The position numbers and the translations under genes are program-made. From contig CM062815.1 of NCBI GenBank assembly GCA_031772625.1, positions 918,126,979 to 918,190,978 of the forward strand: a stretch of 64,000 bases of DNA, in the 5' to 3' direction. The notes beneath the pieces are model-generated. The model made no database searches. It saw only the letters and a program-made list of their open reading frames with translations, and was not told where the DNA came from. This DNA is from Pinus tabuliformis (Eukaryota > Streptophyta > Pinopsida > Pinales > Pinaceae). How positions within the stretch are numbered: position 1 is the first letter of the stretch; every line of letters begins with the position of its first letter. Shown piece after piece: positions 23,371 to 36,750 of the stretch.

Positions 23371-24634
23371 TCCTGATTTCGTCATCTAACCCGTGGTATG
23401 GAGATATACTGATTTATCTCCAGACCCAAAATTTCCGGCCTGATACCTCTCGCTCACAACAACGACGTATCCGATACCAAGCCAAAGATTATCATATCAT
23501 TGGCAACACTCTTTACCATCATGGTATTGATACGATTTTACGGAGGTGCCTCACTCATGAGGAAGCCGAGAAAGTTTTGAATGATTGCCATTCAGGTGCT
23601 TGTGGTGGACACTTATCTGGTTATGCTATTGCACAAATAATTCTCCGTGTTGGTTACTTCTGGCCTACTATATTCAAAGATTGCATTATTGTCGTCAGAA
23701 GTTATCATGCATGCCAGATCTATGACCGTAAAGCTAGATTACCACCTGCACCATTGCATCATGTTGTTGTTATTGGACCATTCACCAAATGGGGCATTGA
23801 CTTCATGACATGTAACCCCACCTCGGCCGGGGGGCATGGGTACATTATAGTCGCTGTTGACTATTTCACAAAATGGGCCGAGGCGATTTCGACATTAAAC
23901 AACAGTGGCGAGACAGTTGCACTTTTCTTTTTCAACCACGTGGTTTACCGGTTTGGTGTACCACAGGCTATAGTTATAGATCATGGGTCGCATTTTTGTA
24001 ATCACATTATGATTGAGTTAACTGCTAAGTTAGGACTTTCACATGATAGTTCTACTCATTATCTGCAAGCTAATGGACAAGTTGAAGCCATCAACAAAGT
24101 CCTAAAGAAAATGCTTCAAAGAATGATACAGGTTCATAAACGAAACTGGCATTTAATCTTGTACTCGACTTTGTGGGCATACCGAACCTCAGTTAGGGAT
24201 GCAACTAGATTCACACCCTTTCAATTGGTGTATGGTCTGGAGGCAATCTTTTCGATACAATGTGAAATTTTATCTCTTAAACTCGTGATTGACCTATTAC
24301 CCAACACTTCTGATGAAGAAGTGTGTTTCTTAGAACTCATCCATATGGATGAAACCCGTCATGCAGCCACATTGGCTAACGAAGCACATAAGAAATGAAT
24401 CAAGGTGCAATACGACCGAAATGTCAAGCCTTTCATTTTCTCAGAAGGAGACTTGCTCTTGCTTTATGATCAAGAAGCTGATAAACTAGGAGAAGGAAAA
24501 TTTGAACCACTATGGATGGGCCCTTATATTGTCAAGTGTGTTTTGGCAAAAGGTGCCTACGAGTTGGTGGATTATGATGGAATTCCATTGTCACAGCCTC
24601 AAAACGGGTTGTAACTCAAATGTTACTATGCTTA
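23371..24634 (+). pseudogene. Element A integrase, nearly open
   Basis: HHCC zinc region (DCHSGACGGH ... YHACQI), then the DDE core: Asp in WGIDFM, Asp in VIDHGSHF, Glu in GQVEAINKVLK. The C-terminal region (LWMGPYIVKCVLAKGAYELVDYDG) follows. There are stops at 24396-24398 and 24612-24614; the first 270 codons after 23577 are open. It would insert the DNA copy into the genome. Confidence 0.87.
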
Positions 24635-24743
24635 AGTGAGTGTAGTAAAATCACTGTATATATGCTTTAATTTCATGTGTATGTGTCAATGTGTCTTTTA
24701 GAGTTTTTATGTGGTTAAGTAGTCTTCTTTTCATTTGTTGTAG

Positions 24744-25168
24744 ATGTCGGAATCTTTGGAACCATTTGCTGGTTACGCCGATGGTGCTAGTCGTAGTACG
24801 CAGAACCTATCTTCTGCAACATGGGCCATTTTCGCTCCAAGTGGAGAGTTAGTGAGTTTTCAAGGGATTTTTATCGATCATTCTACGAACAATATCGCTG
24901 AGTATAGTGCATTGATAAAACTTCTCTCTGATGCCATTTCACTTGAAATATGCCGAGTCATCATTAGGCTAGACTCACAACTCACCGTACTGCAACTAAC
25001 AAACATTTATATTGTCTGAAACCCAACAATTCTTCGTATGTTCCTTAGAGTTCGTCTTTTGGAAAGACATTTTGAGTACATTCTATATCAACATATTTCC
25101 AGAAACTTTAATACATTTACTGATTCATTAGCAAACTATGTGTTAAACAGACATTTGCGACACATGTA
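24744..25168 (+). pseudogene. Second (archaeal-type) RNase H of element A, downstream of integrase
   Basis: Starts MSESLEPFAGYADGAS about 110 bp after the integrase end. All four likely catalytic acids are visible: Asp in YADGAS, Glu in IAEYSALI, Asp in RLDSQL and, past a stop at 25017-25019, Asp in FTDSLANYVL. The TNNIAEY pattern is typical of the extra RNase H found in Tat-clade elements. In those it usually lies between RNase H and integrase; here it is after integrase. A TTGTTGTAG just before the ATG could be a splice acceptor, but B lacks it. Confidence 0.75.
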
Positions 25169-25348
25169 AAAGTAAGTCTTCAATTCACATCATTAGTTGA
25201 ATAGGATTGCACATAACCATATGTAGAAACTCTGAAAGTAAAAAATAGATAGATGTTTTAAAAGTTTTAAAAAAAATTGTGTCCAAGACATGTTTGGTCA
25301 TCTAACCTAAAAACTCAAAAATGCATACAAAAATCATCCTAAGTAGAC

Positions 25349-26590
25349 CTAGTGATGCTCATGATAATAGGTCACAACCTGATCTATCATGCGCAATAGT
25401 CGCATCCAATAGCCAGGAACACCAATAGTATGGCGCTGCAACCTTATAGGTAACTCCTCGATCTGGATATCTGAAATACCCAGGGTTAACCCCTCTACAT
25501 GATCCTACAACTCTGCTAGTGTCTCGGTCAAATCCAAATCCTCGAGAACTGCCCTCCCAACATTTCTCCACATTGGTTCACCTGCCTCCTGTTGGTGTCT
25601 CATAGGTCAAATAATACCAACATCTGTATGCATGAGAACAATTTTAGTTTAGTATTAGAAACATCAAAACACAAAAAAATGTATAAACTTAAAAATAAAA
25701 AACATTTGGTCAAAAACAATTTACCTATAGCACCCGATTGAGCGCCCACTGGTAAAATCAACTCTGGATCTCCACGAAAATCCATCCCTACGTATGGATG
25801 CTCCTCGATGACAATGTGTTGTCAATCAAGCCAACTCAAGAATGTAGTAGAAAATGTAATCGATGACTGACCAACATGTCTAGCCATCAATTCGACGCAC
25901 CCCTGCATCCATGGATCTCTAGGACCAGCGACACCCAGTGTTAGATGCTAAGCTTGCATCAATGGAATTCTCTCTAAGGTAAAAGAAATTAAGAGTGATC
26001 CATAGCTAAAATTTTTCGTCTTAACACTCTTTACCTTTGTCAACTACTTTTTCAGTGAAGAAAGTATGGCCTCACATTAGTTGAATAAAGTTGGCTCAAG
26101 ACACTCAAGTGCATACTGCATGTATGATCTGTTCGCCAGAGGAAGTGTTACACTAACTTCCAACCTTCCAACTTTGCAATAGTGAAAAGGATTGTTCTCA
26201 AAGGCAAATCACAAATATATTTGATGATTATCTTTCTGTCTTTGCTAGGCTATGTACCTAGCCAACAAAATTGTCGAACATAGTCCCTCACACATTCCCT
26301 CCACGGGAAGAACCTAAAAGAGAAATGGGGACACCACGTCTCGACAACCCTATAAGAAAGTAAACATCATCGATCATAATAGGGACCACTTTTTCCCTTA
26401 TGTGAAAATTTTGATATGTTGGATCCCATGCATGAACTAGGAGTTGCAATAGTTTTGATTATTTCCTCATCTCGGACAACCTGAAGTATTTGAGAAACCC
26501 ACAATTTTTGAGGGCCTCAACTGTACCTGTATCATTTAGTGCAACCATGTCTTGTTCTTCATGCTATGTTTCTTGCGAAGTAATAGACAT
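25349..26590 (-). pseudogene. Antisense gene of element A, decayed
   Basis: Runs opposite to A and matches the intact antisense gene of B. The start is at 26588-26590 (MSITSQE), then EEQDMVALNDT, YFLIGLSRRGVPISL, and MDFRGDPELILPV near 25790. A GT-AG intron lies at 25724-25624, and a final exon ends RLQRHTIGVPGYWMRLL...YYHEHH at 25349. The central part is full of stops. The resemblance of the last exon to B, despite decay elsewhere, suggests past selection on the protein. Confidence 0.72.
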
Positions 26591-26930
26591 TCTGATCCAA
26601 TGAAAGCCTGAAATCAAACCATAAGCTTAGTTAGGATCCATTTCATGCAAAAAACAAGAGAAATTTTGGGCCAAACAGGTGAAACAAATTTGTGAAACTC
26701 GCCCAGCACAGCCCAGGGAAGGAGACAGTGCATTGTAGTGCAACTACTCTTCTATGTGGGTGCTCTATAGCACAATTTTTGACATGGAAGGCTGCGCTAA
26801 TCCCAGGGAAAAATATTCTAACCCTAGGAGCCTTAAAAACCCTAAAAACTTGCATGAAACTGTAAAAGAATGACATGAAAAGAAATAGGAGGGGTAGATC
26901 TTCTACCTAGTCCAGATGGCACGAGAAATG
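26591..26930 (-). other. 5' exon and first intron of the decayed antisense gene of A
   Basis: On the minus strand, CATCTGGACTAG is followed by GTAGAAGATC (donor at about 26906), and TTTGATTTCAG (acceptor at 26608) precedes the ATG at 26590. B (41763-42061) and E (63669-63969) have the same arrangement. Confidence 0.62.
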
Positions 26931-28746
26931 ATCCACATAATCTCTCACAATCAGCTACTGAAGATCGAGGTAAAAAATAGGGTCAGAGAACAAACTGAAC
27001 GGTAAATATCAAATGGTGAAAATAACATGGTAAATTCTTATTTTTATGTATATTTCATGATAATTAAATGAGTAAACTTTAGTATTTACCTATTTTTACC
27101 AATGAACAGGTATGTTTGATCTGTTTGGTGTTTCTTTGAACAGATTTATAGTTGACTTATAGAATTTGACGTGCACGATCGTGAATTGTACTTTGACCAC
27201 AGAGCATATGTTTATCTCTTTTTCGAGTTCTGTTAAATATCGAAAAAGGAACCCCCTTGGAGTCCTCTTTAAGCTCTTTTCAGACTCAAAATATGAAAAT
27301 ATTGTCGAGCACTTGTCCTTTTCATCTCATTAATGGATTGGAAATGACATCTAATTAGTATAAGTTTAACCCTTTTCCAAACTGAGATAGATTATTTACG
27401 AAAAAGGAATACGTTGACCGAACATGGTCAATAGGTTTGATCCCGTATTGTTTATGCTTTATTGGACTTGAGAGACAAATATACGAAAAATAACTTGTGG
27501 AGTTTTCTTTTTGTACCTTTTCAACTCTCTAAACATGAAAAGTACCGAGTTATCATTGTCGTTAAACTCGTTAAAACATCAAATAGAAACAACTTGTCCA
27601 TCATGACAAGACCAAGTTTCGCCTTCGCTAGACTCGTTAAAACATCACATAGCGATGGATTAACCCGAAGGGTGGATTTATACAACAAGCATATGTTATC
27701 CTCCTCAAGCTTGATAAAAAATAAAGAGGTACGGGTCAACAATGACTAGGGAAAGTGGGAGAAGGGTCAAACCACTTTACGGCAGCAGGTCACTCTTGAA
27801 CATGACACTTTCACTTCATCATTGTGACTATATGGGTTGGGTTATATGCTTGATGGTCATCATACCGTGGTCTATCATACCATCCATTACTTTGGTTTTG
27901 GGTCAATGCTGCCAATTCATTCAGTGTCGCCGACATGTTCAAGAGAAGTCACAAACCTTCATTTTCGTGACTGCCATTCCTGAACCTCGTGTCATCAATC
28001 ACATTCCGTCTCCAAAAATCATTACACTTGTTTCATGTCATTGATGTGGGATACATCAAGGCCCTCTTGCGATGAGTCACTTCTTGTTAACGTCAGCACA
28101 TTATCCAAGAAGTTGACTTACAAACATCCTTTGAGTACGTTGGGGCTTGCATACATCAATGACAAGTTTTTTGATTTCGGCAATAGGTTAACATCACCAG
28201 CCTTCGACTGAAAGACTTTGTATGGTGTTCGACATCAAAACATTTATTCACACAATGCATAATGTACTGTAGTACCTTGAGGATCATTATCATTGTCACT
28301 GATTTCTCTCGCCTTTGTTAACGGCTTACATCATTGGCTGGTAATGAGACGGTGTCTTCCCATGTTCTACGTCAGATCACATATTCACATGGTTAGACTC
28401 GTACTTGAGCACACTATTGAACGAAATAGAAGACCTCGGATCTAGTTTCATCCATCCGGGCTGCGATTTCAGTGAAGTACCAAATCATCCGTACAATGGC
28501 TTTACACTGATGGTCATCCCATCATGGGTCTATATCTGTAGACAACTATCTATGTACATGTTATGAAAGTTTATATGTTGAGCATGGGTATGCCTTCCCT
28601 CAACAATTCATGAGAAAAAATCAAAATATCATGATATTATGTATTGTAATTGATGTAGATCACCATCCACTTCGGAACCTCCTCATCACATCGTAAAGCA
28701 TATCACTCGACATTATCATTTTCGACTTCATGCTTTAGGGGGCAGC
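26931..28746 (+). other. 3' non-coding region of element A
   Basis: No credible protein. It contains a CGAGTT/AACTCG hairpin (27546-27570), the conserved block shared with B, E and G (27687-27732), a region alike in all four elements (about 28080-28450), and a polypurine tract (TTTAGGGGGCAGC) ending at 28746. Confidence 0.75.
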
Positions 28747-28884
28747 TGTTACAGATCCATTTGGGCACATCACTCCCATCATTTAGATAAGTACTATTAG
28801 GGCTCATCAAACCCTAATTTAGTTGCTACATTCCCTAGACAAGTCATCACTTTGAATGCCTCCTTCCTTGAGAGTTTCTTGGCC
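28747..28884 (+). repeat. 3' LTR of element A, first 138 bp
   Basis: Starts TGTTACAGATCCATTTGGGC like the 5' LTR at 10986. It breaks off after TTCTTGGCC, where element F begins; the rest should lie beyond F, outside the window. Confidence 0.82.
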
Positions 28885-30013
28885 TGTTACACAACATTTT
28901 GTCACTATCCCTATACTCCTCGTTCCTTGATCCTAGAGGACCTCTACAGTGAACCCGACATGCTTTTCCTTCATGAAGAAACTCCCATTATGTCCCTCTT
29001 CATGAGCAGATCATTTCCCTTTTGCACCATTTTCCCCGGAACGTTTGTTTTTCCCAGTTTGCAAGACCGGCGCTAATGGCCTTTGTTTCCCCTGCACCAA
29101 TGTATAGAGATTAGCACTACTCATCGCGTCGATCAGAGTGACTGAGTTGTGTCTTAGTCATTCCTTTCTTGTTATGGAAAGCTTTTTAAATTAGAGCCGA
29201 ATCTTCCAGTGCTAGAAGCTCTCTAATGGAAGTTTGGTAAATGGTTTAGCTAGATGGGGTCGAGGATGACAGTTTGGGCTTCTTTCCCTTATAATGATGG
29301 AACTACCTCAAGGGATAAGTCCTTCTCCCATGAGAAGAGGATCCATCTCCCATCCATATTTCCTATATAAACCTCCCTTATTCCCAAGCACAAACTAGTT
29401 ATAGTTACAGTTTTTGGCTGAGTGTGAGTGTTATAGTTGTAAAGTGTTGATACTATTTTGAGGTAGACAAGAAAGCTATTACTAGTTGTAGCTAACTAGT
29501 TTTGTGAGGGAGAAGTGTGTTTTGGTTTGAAGTGAAGCCTAAAGGGAAGATCCTTTAAACTATTGTTGTTTGAAGCCATCATGGAATGCTAGCAGAAGTG
29601 TGTGGGAACTTGGTCTTTTCAGAGGAAGACTGCAACATCAAGATGAATGGTTGTAATCTCTCTTTGATATTAATATATCCAACTATCGATTGATTTCCTA
29701 CATGTTTTGTAACATTACATATCCGTGTCTTAATGCTTCTTGACTCGTTAAGTAGGTTGAATTGAAATTTGTCTATTATTATGTTGTGTGATATTGTTGT
29801 TTACTTTTTTTAGGAGCTTCAAGAAGTAAGAGAGAGATTGTTGGAGCAAGCAGGTGAGGACACCATCAAGCAGGATAAGCGACCAAGATGTAGGCCCTCT
29901 TGATTGATTCTAACCTAAGGAAATCTTCCATAGAATGTATCTGTTGTGACTATACCCATTATCGGGCTAGAAGAATTTGTTCGTGCCCGCACTTATAATT
30001 TTACTTCACCACA
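28885..30013 (+). repeat. 5' LTR of element F
   Basis: About 1129 bp, TGTTACACAACA...CTTCACCACA, with TATATAA at 29364-29370. The right end is fixed by the primer site. No second copy is in the window, so the left end rests on the break in the LTR of A. Confidence 0.72.
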
Positions 30014-31781
30014 AATTGGCGACTCTGCTAGGGAACCCATCTTTTTGTTTGTTTTGTATTTCATGATTTCGTGAGAACTTTTCGAGTTTCATGTTTTCCC
30101 TTTGGTTTTGTTTCTTTTCTCTTACTTACTGGCCTAAGTCTAGAATTTATAGTAGCAGATTTGGTCCCTATTTTTTATTTCCTTTTTTATTTTTCCTTAG
30201 TTCCCTCGGCTAGCACACTTAATCTGCTAACAGTGGCACTAACCAACCTCTAGTGCTTGTTGTCAGTTAGGTAGTCATGCCGATTCTTGTAAGTGAAGAT
30301 TAGGGCTTGACCCCAATCTTGGCAAATGTCTTATTCTCTTGTGTTTTTCACCCCATGAGCCTTTTTTACTGTTTTATCTCTGATTATAAAGCTATTTTTC
30401 ATTTGGTTTTGCTTGCTTGTTGGCTTGTCATATTTTCATTTGATTGATTGAGTCATTGAGTGGCCAACGACACTAGGGAATCTAGTTGGTCGCCCATTCA
30501 ACAGTTTCTGAACTCACTAAGTCGGATTGTAGGTGTGTTTGCTCCTTGCATTTGATTTTTGGTTCTTTTTACAACTTTGACTTCTTTTTGCATAAGTTTG
30601 AAAAAGTTTCATTTACTAGCTTGAACATCTCTTTCCGACATAATTGTTGGTCTTTTGTTTGGTAAAGTCAGTTTTTCATTGATCTGAATGAACTTCTCTT
30701 TTCATGTTTTCATCTGCTTGAAGAGCTCATTGTCTCGAAAAAATTTTCAATGAAAGATTGTATGCAAAAAGTTTGTTTCGTTGTTTCATGAGAAAGTATG
30801 AAATTATAGCTTGTTGCATCATTATGTTACAATAATTTACGTCTTTTAAAGACTAGAATTGCATCAACATTTGAAAAAGGAAGAGAAATTTGTTCATTTT
30901 GAAAGGACTAATAGATAAGTGCTTGTCAGGAAATTAGGAATTGGGATACATTTTTCATTAGTTTATTTTTTGAAAAAGTGAATTAGTGAAAGATCATTTC
31001 GTTTTCAGTTGCTAGATTGTTTTCATTTGATTGAGTAGTTTTTACCCTCTCTAGTGTAGGCATTTCATCAAATTGAAAGGGTCTTGTCCCATTTAGTTGC
31101 ATTTTAGGATTTTTCAAGTAGCATCACTAAGACCTGAAAATTGAAACTTAACTCAAGATCAACTCTAAAATGAATTCAATTAACTTAAGGCGCATTTTAC
31201 ATTAACGATCATATCTAGAAAGTCTGTGCTAGAGATGTGTTATGGCGTCTTTAAACCTAGCAGCTGTCATCAGCTTTGCATTTGACAGCGCTAGCACGGA
31301 TTTGTGCTCCCCGTACCATCGAGTATATAATGAGAGACCCCACTAGGCTACAATGCTTTTATCCTTAGGAAGCTAAGTCGACCACCTTGCGAACCTGATA
31401 CACCGAACACAGTATTCGAGGATATTGCCTACCCGTACTTCTTGGTTCGCCAAGAGGTATTCTACAATTCATGGTTGCCTGATAATTCTATTTACCTAGA
31501 TCATCTAGAGCAATCATTTGATCTTTTTGACTCATTAAACTTAAAATATCATTCAAACACTTGTCCTTTCGATCTCGTTTCCAATCGAAAGTGATAGAGT
31601 CATCTTTGTTTCTTTCTCGACTCTTAAAAATGAAAGAACATCAGTATTTTATGCATCTTAATAATTGGTTTCCCATGATCCAAAACATCCCGTTAGTCTT
31701 TTTGACCAAATTGTGAGTTCCCTTAAAAGGACATTTTAAAGCCTTGAAGTTATTTTTTCTATCGACTAAGACAAGGTCATC
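30014..31781 (+). other. Primer site and leader of element F
   Basis: TGGCGACTCTGCTAGGGA at 30017-30034 is the primer site. The remainder is a T-rich non-coding leader. The part at about 31220-31500 aligns with the leader of A before its gag, with shared blocks such as CACGGATTTGTGCTCC and GAGACCCC. Confidence 0.72.
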
Positions 31782-32316
31782 ATGGCCGAACCATCTGGTT
31801 CACCCAATTCCTCTTCCTCTCCTCCGTCTAGAAGATTGTCTTAGGATTCGTCTCCTGAGTTATCAAAGTCACTTGAGGACCAAAACATTGAACTCGCAAT
31901 TTTTTTGAGTGTTCAACCATTGTCATCTCATCCTCCACCTACTTTCGATTCAGGGCCATCTATTGATCTTGGCCTAGAATCACCAGACAATCCCGTTTGA
32001 ACTCCAGAGAAATTGTCGACCACTGACATACAGCTTGGACTGGTTATATATCCTCCAAACCTTTGCTTGACATTGTTGAGATATCACCTCAGCATCCTTA
32101 CAGTCCGTACGACCAGCTGGGTGTTCCTCTGGAACTATCCCCCAGTACATGTTCGGCCATTCGTCGTTGTTTGTTTTCAAACATGAAACCCGAAGGCGAT
32201 GCTCCAGTCACATCTTTGGATGAGTCTGAAGTTTCTACTCAACACACTGTTGAGGGGGAAGAATTTCAATTGCAGTTTCGTCTTGAGGGTTTCCTTTATT
32301 TGGAAGGTATTCCCGC
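31782..32316 (+). pseudogene. Element F Gag, N-terminal fragment
   Basis: Starts MAEPSGSPNSSSSPPSRR, a Ser/Pro-rich start comparable to the Gag of A and B at the same place relative to the leader. Stops and frame changes follow; a second frame gives YDQLGVPLELSPS and LEGFLYLEGIPAV. It is cut at 32316 by element D. Confidence 0.55.
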
Positions 32317-35300
32317 TGTTATCACTCAAAATTTTCTCAAGGTTAAAGAAAGAAATTTCTGAGGTAACCACAAACCTAATCTTTTAGACTCAGTTTCTAG
32401 CTAACCTAAGTCTAGAGAGGGCTCTCTCTTTATAATTTAACTTTGTTTTGATATGATATTATGCTAGTTATTAGTGCTCAAGGGTTTTTACTTTGATTGG
32501 GTGGTGGGCTTAAAAAAACAGATGGGCAGAACAATTATTCAGGCCATTGGGCTATGGAGTCAATCAAAGAATGGCTTAACTGGATCTGATCAATCACTAA
32601 GGTAAGAGTTCACAGGGAAGGCTAGCACAGCTAAAAGAAAATTTGCAAGTTCAAATGGATGAGGTAGTCCTAACCAGCGCGAAGGGAAATGAAGAATCCT
32701 TAACCAGGATTAAGATGAAGAAAAGAAGGATGATCAATAGCAAAGGGCAGTGAAGAATCCTTTACTGTGGATCAAAGGGGGGGAAACTATGGAAGTGAGG
32801 GAGCAATTAAGAATTCCCAGACCACGATAGTGTAGTAGAAAACATATAGAAAGAAAATAGTTAAAACAGAGAGCATTTAAGTTAATTCTGAGATATCATT
32901 CCTTGTTTACTTTTAATATTTCATAAGAGACATATTTGAATATTTATAACATGAAGAGAAAACAATATTTAAACATGAAGAGATAATACTTATTTGTTCC
33001 AACTATGCACAAGAATCCAGTGAAATGTCCTTAGCTTTATTTCATGATCCAGCAAAACCAGTCTAGCCTTGAGTATAATAGATCCTTGGATAAATATAAA
33101 ATGTGTACAGAAATGTCTTTAAGTCCACACAAAATACTTCAAATGAAGAAGTATTTATACAAATTCTAAACTGACATATCTTGAAAAAATATCAAGATTG
33201 GTTTTACAAATATCTCAAACTGCTTTACATTATTAGAACTTAAATAAAGGACATTCAAAACTAATGAATCTATTTGGCACTACTTTTATGGATTTATGGT
33301 GACAAAGAAGAGAAAGTCGAATTTGATAGCAACTCTTAATTGATGATGAGGCATCCCAGTCACTAACTGCATCCTTTCTTTGTGCATTCTGCCTTAGCAA
33401 TTCTGCAAAATTAGGGTCCATTGATACCTTTATATATCTCAATCTGAGATAGATGTGTAAAAAGTGAAAGACATTATTCTAGCAACGAATGTTTTTGAGA
33501 TAAACCTCTCTCAGTTTCCCAAAAGGAAGCACTTGCTGTTCACAACATTCTCTGCAAAATGATGTCTAAAACAGGACTTTGCACAGTCTGAAAAATATGC
33601 TGTGAAGACATGCACTTATCTCACTTTTGGTAATACCTGTTTACAAAGTGAGAAACGTTTTGTAGATTGGCCTGTTAGGAACACAAACCTCCTTCAGTTT
33701 CTCAAAATACTTCTTGGATTGGCCAGAATAGTTTCTGAAAATCTATGACTTAAAAAGGAAATTTCTGAAGAATCTACCATTTATGCTCTGATTTCATCTT
33801 TTAACCTCAAATTTCTTTTAACTGTTTTTCACTTTTACTTTCGATAAACTTCATTGTTGCTGGTGAAATTGTTTTCATCTCTGTTTAACCTTTACTGCCT
33901 CCATGTTTACTTTTACTGTTTACTTTTACCGCTCTGTTTTTTCATCTATCTTCACTTTGACATGAATCTGTATGCTCTATAAATAACTTCCCTACTATTT
34001 ATCTTCATGCTAGTTGATTTACTTGACTTGGTCTTCAATTTGATACTCTTTAACCCTGATACACTTTGACTGTTCTTTACTGTGTCCTTTTACCTTCACT
34101 GTATATTTTAGGTTTTTTTACTGTCTATTTCAACAGTAAATCATTTAATTTCATGTTTCCTCTGCTTGTCTTTTAATTGTATGTTTTATTTTCCATCTCT
34201 GTTTGAATAGATTTGATAAAAATCTCGGAGTAAACATGTCTTATGACTAGTATTAAGACTATTTATCCAAGGCTGCGGTCTTTTGATCACCTGTAAAATA
34301 AAATAAACTATTAGGAAAATGTTGGGTTGACAGGCGGGGTCATTAATGGATTTATCGAGATTTATAGGTCTATGGAGTGAGTCCAAAGTGATTTCAGGAG
34401 GTAAACCATGCTTGAATTGGTTAGCACAGGTTTCAGGTGGAGCAGAAGGGTTTCATAAGTTTACATAGTAGAATGGGCGAAGGGCGAGAAAAAATGGGTT
34501 CTTGGGTTTGCACTTTAATGGGAAAACTTTTAAAATATGGCGCGAACTGAACAGTAGACGGTTTGTTGCGTATCAGGTGGGCGGTAAATGGTTTATTTCA
34601 CATAGCTTTTGGGCGCTTGGCGGTATTGGGGGGAGGTCGCCCGATGCCATTCATCGGGCGCCACGTACCATTGGGGCCTAATAGGAAACCATCCATATCG
34701 GGCGGGTAAAGGTTGGTCTTTGGAGGCCTTGCAAAATCAACGAGGATTGTTAAATTTGACGGGGGAAGATCAGGTGGTGGTCGGTTCATGAAGATGCATG
34801 AATAGTAGTGGGGGGGCCCGACGAGGGTTTAAAAGCGGCGGGTTTTAATTAATCACGGATAATGGTGGATTAAGGGCATCGGGGGTGATTTCATTGGCGA
34901 ATGGTTTGACTTGTAATTAACCACGGATTGATTAATTATGTCGGGTTTTATTCATAAAGTTCATGTTTCAAACTTTAGGGGACGGGGTATTAATAAAAAG
35001 GATTTATTTATAACTATACGGGAAGGGTTTATATTTCTTTTTGGGATTTAATACATATATAAGTGTTAGAAATTAATATGAAGATGACGGTGAATGGGTT
35101 TTAGCACTAAGTGAAATGTATCTAATTCATTTGATTTTCGTAAACACATTGTAACTTAGGCTAAAAAGGTAATTTTTGAGGGTTTTTTAGGAAAAAGGGT
35201 TTACATGGGAGTAATTGCTTTCCCTTAGGAAAATAGAGTTTAAACCTTAGAAAAAGGGGTTTTATGAGGGGAATGAGGGGGAGTGTAGAGGGGTAAATGT

Positions 35301-36172
35301 TAATGAGGGGATTTTTTGTACTTAAGTGCTATAAGTCATTAGGCCAAGGGTCCGGTCCCTCCAGAAGTCAGAGAAATGCTCTGAGCCCCTTTGACTTAAG
35401 ATTTTAGGTACTTAAGACTTTTCTTGGAAATTAGTTAAGTGAAAAGTGTAATGACTGAGGGAGGTTAATCAATTTGGCTTTTTGGATTTGATACATGCCC
35501 AATTATTATCCATACTTAGAACTTTCATGATGAAGGTGATCAATATGATTTTGTCTAACAATCATCACAATTCTACAACCATTCTTCTACTTACCCACCT
35601 ACTCATACTACCATTTTTTTTTCTCTTTATTAGGGTGCACTTAAAATGGCAAACCCTTATCAAAACCTTTTCTTTTCTTTTATAATAGTAATCTATCTAT
35701 GTCTTTCCTTATTACATCCAAGGGCTTAGATTAAACAATTGAGCTCCTTTTATTCACTCTACCTAATCTAATTATCTGCCAAGGTTAAACAATTTGGTCA
35801 TATTTTCATTCTCTCTCTATAAACATGAAATGCATAACATGGAATAACCAAGATTAAACTGTTTGATTACCATGGATTGTGGCATAAATAACAAGTTGCA
35901 CACAATCATTATTATGTGGAAAAGTAAATAGTAGTGGCATTTGGACTTGCACACTTTCATGTTCATTTTTTTTTGGGGTTCATATTCTTTCATTTTTTTG
36001 ACCTTCTCTTATTCTTTTTGTCCTTTGATTTTTCTTTTAGGACATACCCTATTTACATTTTTTAATTTTTATAATATGGAAAACATTTGCAGAAAGCAAA
36101 GGTATGTACATATTACAGTTTTAATCTCAGTCATTCAAAAATTATGACTCCTATTGGTATAGGAACCTAACA
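32317..36172 (-). repeat. Long LTR of element D, left copy (3856 bp)
   Basis: TGTTATC...CCTAACA. The first 2.1 kb align to 58234-60361; the remaining 1.7 kb has no partner in the window because E cuts the other copy. Non-coding; small ORFs inside it show no family resemblance. Confidence 0.78.
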
Positions 36173-36750
36173 GTGGCTCCACTTGGGGATGGGATTTCCT
36201 TGTGAAATGTCAAGAACATCGTCAACTAGTAGCCTGATCCATTGGGCCAATCCCACACATTTATATGCCTTGTTGTATAATCTTTGTGACTAAAACTTTT
36301 TAACTAAAACTACACCCTTTTCTGCAAACTGAAATCTGATCTAACATAAATTTGCTACTAAAAACTTAATTTATTCAAACTGAAATCCTACCTAATTACT
36401 CTAATAAGCTTTCTGATTGATGGTTAGGTAAAATGAAATAACCAATGCAACCACTCAAGCATCATATACATTGGTGACTTTTGTTGCTTGTGCTTGTTGG
36501 TGGTTAAAATTGAGATCTTGAAATCAAATATAACTTTGTTAACCTTTGAGAAGATAAGGAAATTCCTGATTTCCTTTGTTGAATCTAGAAATTGTACAAA
36601 AGGATCTTGTAAAATATATACACTATTCTTGAACTGATTCAAACAACTGTACATCTATTGTGTATGGCCTGCATGCCATGAAACTGAAATAATACCTTCA
36701 TCTTTATCACCCTGCATGTTTTCAAATGAGCTTTGTGATGATGTTTCTTC
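36173..36750 (-). other. 3' non-coding edge of element D
   Basis: Between the LTR and the acidic ORF. At 36174-36189 the plus strand reads TGGCTCCACTTGGGGA, which looks like a primer site on the wrong strand. On the minus strand the same bases give AAGTGGAGCCAC, a weak polypurine tract. Nothing else is recognised. Confidence 0.5.

Larger units (their letters stand above)
10986..28884 (+). mobile_element. Element A: Tat-like Ty3/gypsy element, decayed
   Basis: The 5' LTR at 10986-12015 and the first 138 bp of the 3' LTR at 28747-28884 share the start TGTTACAGATCCATTTGGGC. In between, in order: primer site, long leader, Gag, protease, RT and RNase H, integrase, a second RNase H, an antisense gene, a 3' non-coding region and a polypurine tract. 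Gag is split by element G and the 3' LTR by element F. Many stops and frameshifts make it non-functional. Domain content matches the Tat/Ogre side of Ty3/gypsy, with the second RNase H after integrase. Confidence 0.88.
28885..32316 (+). mobile_element. Element F: Ty3/gypsy element, 5' part only
   Basis: Inserted in the 3' LTR of A. A 5' LTR (28885-30013), primer site, leader and start of gag are present; gag is cut at 32317 by element D and the rest is outside the window. Primer site and leader resemble those of A and B. Confidence 0.78.

Noticed and set aside
34598-34791. Overlapping ORFs on both strands in the long LTR of D
   Set aside because: Short, without any motif, inside non-coding LTR sequence.
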